In this document: one piece after another, positions 25,218 to 26,303 of the stretch
How positions within the stretch are numbered: position 1 is the first letter of the stretch
Layout: each line of letters starts with the position of its first letter
Assembly (NCBI GenBank): GCA_934647305.1
Contig: CAKUFI010000034.1
Coordinates: forward strand, 1-26,303
From: an uncultured Clostridia bacterium
Lineage (GTDB): Bacteria > Bacillota > Clostridia > Christensenellales > Aristaeellaceae
Direction of reading: 5' to 3'
Length of the DNA: 26,303 bases
Position numbers and translations under genes: made by a program
The notes under the pieces: generated by a model
The model's input: only the letters and a program-made list of their open reading frames with translations
Databases searched by the model: none
What the model was told of the DNA's origin: nothing

Positions 25218-26024
25218 ATGAAGCTGTCCGTCTTTCTCGATCACCTGCTGCGCGCCGCCGAGCAGACCGGCCTGCCGCTTGCCGATGTGATCGCCCGGGC
25301 CCAGCAGGAGGGCCTGCACGCCGTCGAGTGCGACCTGGCCGCGCTGGAGCAGGAGACCATTCGCCGCACCCTGCGCGAAACGAACATGGCCGTGAGCGGC
25401 ATTTACACCTCGTTCGACTTCCGCCTGAAGGGCTATGAGGAGGGCGTAAAGCGCCTGCTCGATCGCGCCGCCGAAATGAACGCGGGCTGCGTGATGCCGC
25501 TTCCGGGGCTGCTGCGCGAGGGTGAGGGTCTCGAAGCCACCCGCCGCGTGATGGCTGACGGTGTGTCGCGCGTCTGTGAGCTGGCGAAGGCATACGGCCT
25601 TCAGGTGGTGCTGGAGGACTTCGGCTCTCCCCGCGCGCCTTTTGGGCCGCTTCAGGGGCTGTCCTGGTTCCTCGAGCAGGTGCCCGCGCTGGGCTGCGCA
25701 CTGGACAGCGGCAACTTCCGAATCCACGCCCAGGACGCGCTGGCCGCCTATGAGCAGCTCGCCCCGCGTGTGCGCCACGTGCACCTCAAGGCCTGGATCG
25801 ACCGGCCCGACTACGGCGAGGAGCTCATTCCCGCCGCCGACGGCTTCCAGTGCTACCCCGCCCCGCTCGGCCACGGCCCTGTGCCCAACGAGGCCGTCGT
25901 GCGCGCGCTCGTCCGCGACCATTACGAGGGCTTCTGCGCCATCGAGCACTTCAGCGTACGCGACCAGCTGGGCTGCATGATCGAGTCGGCCCGCTGGCTG
26001 CGCGGGGTGCTGGAGTCCGTCTGA
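25218..26024 (+). CDS. Sugar phosphate isomerase/epimerase-like TIM-barrel protein
   Basis: A 268-residue protein of the xylose isomerase-like (AP endonuclease 2) TIM-barrel family. The likely divalent-metal ligands are E133 (VVLEDFGSP), D163 (CALDSGNF), H189 (HVHLKAW) and E243 (AIEHF), in the order typical of this family. Members isomerise or epimerise sugars and inositol derivatives; endonuclease IV is an alternative fold relative but its extra metal ligands are not evident. The substrate cannot be read from the sequence. AAAGGAGG precedes the ATG. The gene follows the GNAT/DinB-like fusion by 36 bases and is likely cotranscribed. Confidence 0.85.
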   Translation: MKLSVFLDHLLRAAEQTGLPLADVIARAQQEGLHAVECDLAALEQETIRRTLRETNMAVSGIYTSFDFRLKGYEEGVKRLLDRAAEMNAGCVMPLPGLLREGEGLEATRRVMADGVSRVCELAKAYGLQVVLEDFGSPRAPFGPLQGLSWFLEQVPALGCALDSGNFRIHAQDALAAYEQLAPRVRHVHLKAWIDRPDYGEELIPAADGFQCYPAPLGHGPVPNEAVVRALVRDHYEGFCAIEHFSVRDQLGCMIESARWLRGVLESV

Positions 26025-26083
26025 AAAAGGCCGGACTGAGCGCACTCTTCCGATGCGCCATGGAATCCATCAAACGTGGGCCA

Positions 26084-26230
26084 GCCGGGGGCGGTTCGCT
26101 GCCGCGAACGTTCCCCCGGCCCCCCTCCGAAGCGACTCTGCCCGCTCGCTCAGGCGCACAAAAAACAGCATGCCTCTTTCCCCGTACAGACGCACAGGCC
26201 GATCGAAGCGATTCCCCGCGGGGAATCGCT
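26084..26230. repeat. Inverted repeats downstream of the isomerase gene
   Basis: 26025-26303 holds no gene. Positions 26084-26091 pair with 26113-26120 (8 bp), with an inner stem 26094-26098 with 26105-26109. Positions 26207-26230 form a perfect 24-bp palindrome (AGCGATTCCCCG and its complement) immediately beside the dispersed repeat. The copy at the window start also has a strong hairpin (230-257) beside the same repeat end, but of different sequence. No T-run terminator is visible for the upstream operon. Confidence 0.75.
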
Positions 26231-26303
26231 CAGCTTGTCAAAAAAGGTTTTGACAAGCTGGTGGACGGGGAAGCAAGCTCCCCCGCCACTGCCACCCTCA
26301 CCA
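26230..26303 (-). repeat. Dispersed 74-bp repeat, copy 2 (inverted, reaches window end)
   Basis: This is the reverse complement of 157-230 with one mismatch (26290). It contains the same 13-bp hairpin, 26231-26243 with 26248-26260, loop AAGG. The copy runs to the last base, so its true extent beyond the window is unknown. Confidence 0.85.

Overview
The window is a GC-rich stretch of a Firmicutes (Clostridia-type) chromosome. The evidence is the ylxM-ffh-rpsP-khpA-rimM-trmD order, a T-box leader in front of alaS, F-type ATP synthase genes in atpIBEFHAGDC order, tRNA genes with encoded CCA, and near-perfect TTGACA-17-TATAAT promoters in GC-rich surroundings. I cannot name the genus. No phage, insertion sequence, CRISPR array or defence locus was seen.

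Layout. 1-419: gene-free, packed with inverted repeats, including one copy of a dispersed repeat. 420-5634 (minus): SRP/ribosome-maturation operon ylxM, ffh, rpsP, khpA, then a block of seven 30-bp palindromic repeats plus large hairpins, then an endonuclease/exonuclease/phosphatase-family gene, rimM, trmD and a GNAT gene. 5778-6629 (plus): membrane-anchored SPOR protein. 6696-8030 (minus): C1B aminopeptidase C with a palindromic operator on its promoter. 8217-14821 (minus): complete ATP synthase operon. 15224-16627 (plus): aspartate ammonia-lyase, divergent from atp. 16853-19606 (minus): VanY-type carboxypeptidase and membrane LRR protein. 19845-20113 (minus): tRNA-Arg, tRNA-His and tRNA-Gln. 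20311-21693 (minus): secreted CHAP/SH3-like protein. 21822-23903 (plus): promoter, T-box and a compact alaS. 23997-26024 (plus): a GNAT/HicB-like/DinB-like fusion and a sugar phosphate isomerase-like protein. 26025-26303: hairpins and a second, inverted copy of the dispersed repeat, which runs off the window end.

How the parts work together. Most of the window serves protein synthesis and targeting (SRP, S16, RimM, TrmD, AlaRS, three tRNAs), energy conversion and amino-acid use (aminopeptidase C, aspartase). The ATP synthase c subunit carries two membrane carboxylates plus the Thr-Thr pair expected of a Na+-binding rotor. This suggests sodium-coupled energetics and fits an anaerobic amino-acid user. 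The epsilon subunit lacks the C-terminal helical domain, and AlaRS lacks the C-terminal C-Ala region.

No clearly new multi-gene system was found. The most unusual items are the tandem palindromic repeats with symmetric substitutions just upstream of the nuclease ribosome binding site, the three-domain GNAT/HicB-like/DinB-like protein, the two-carboxylate c subunit, and the dispersed hairpin repeat near both ends of the window.
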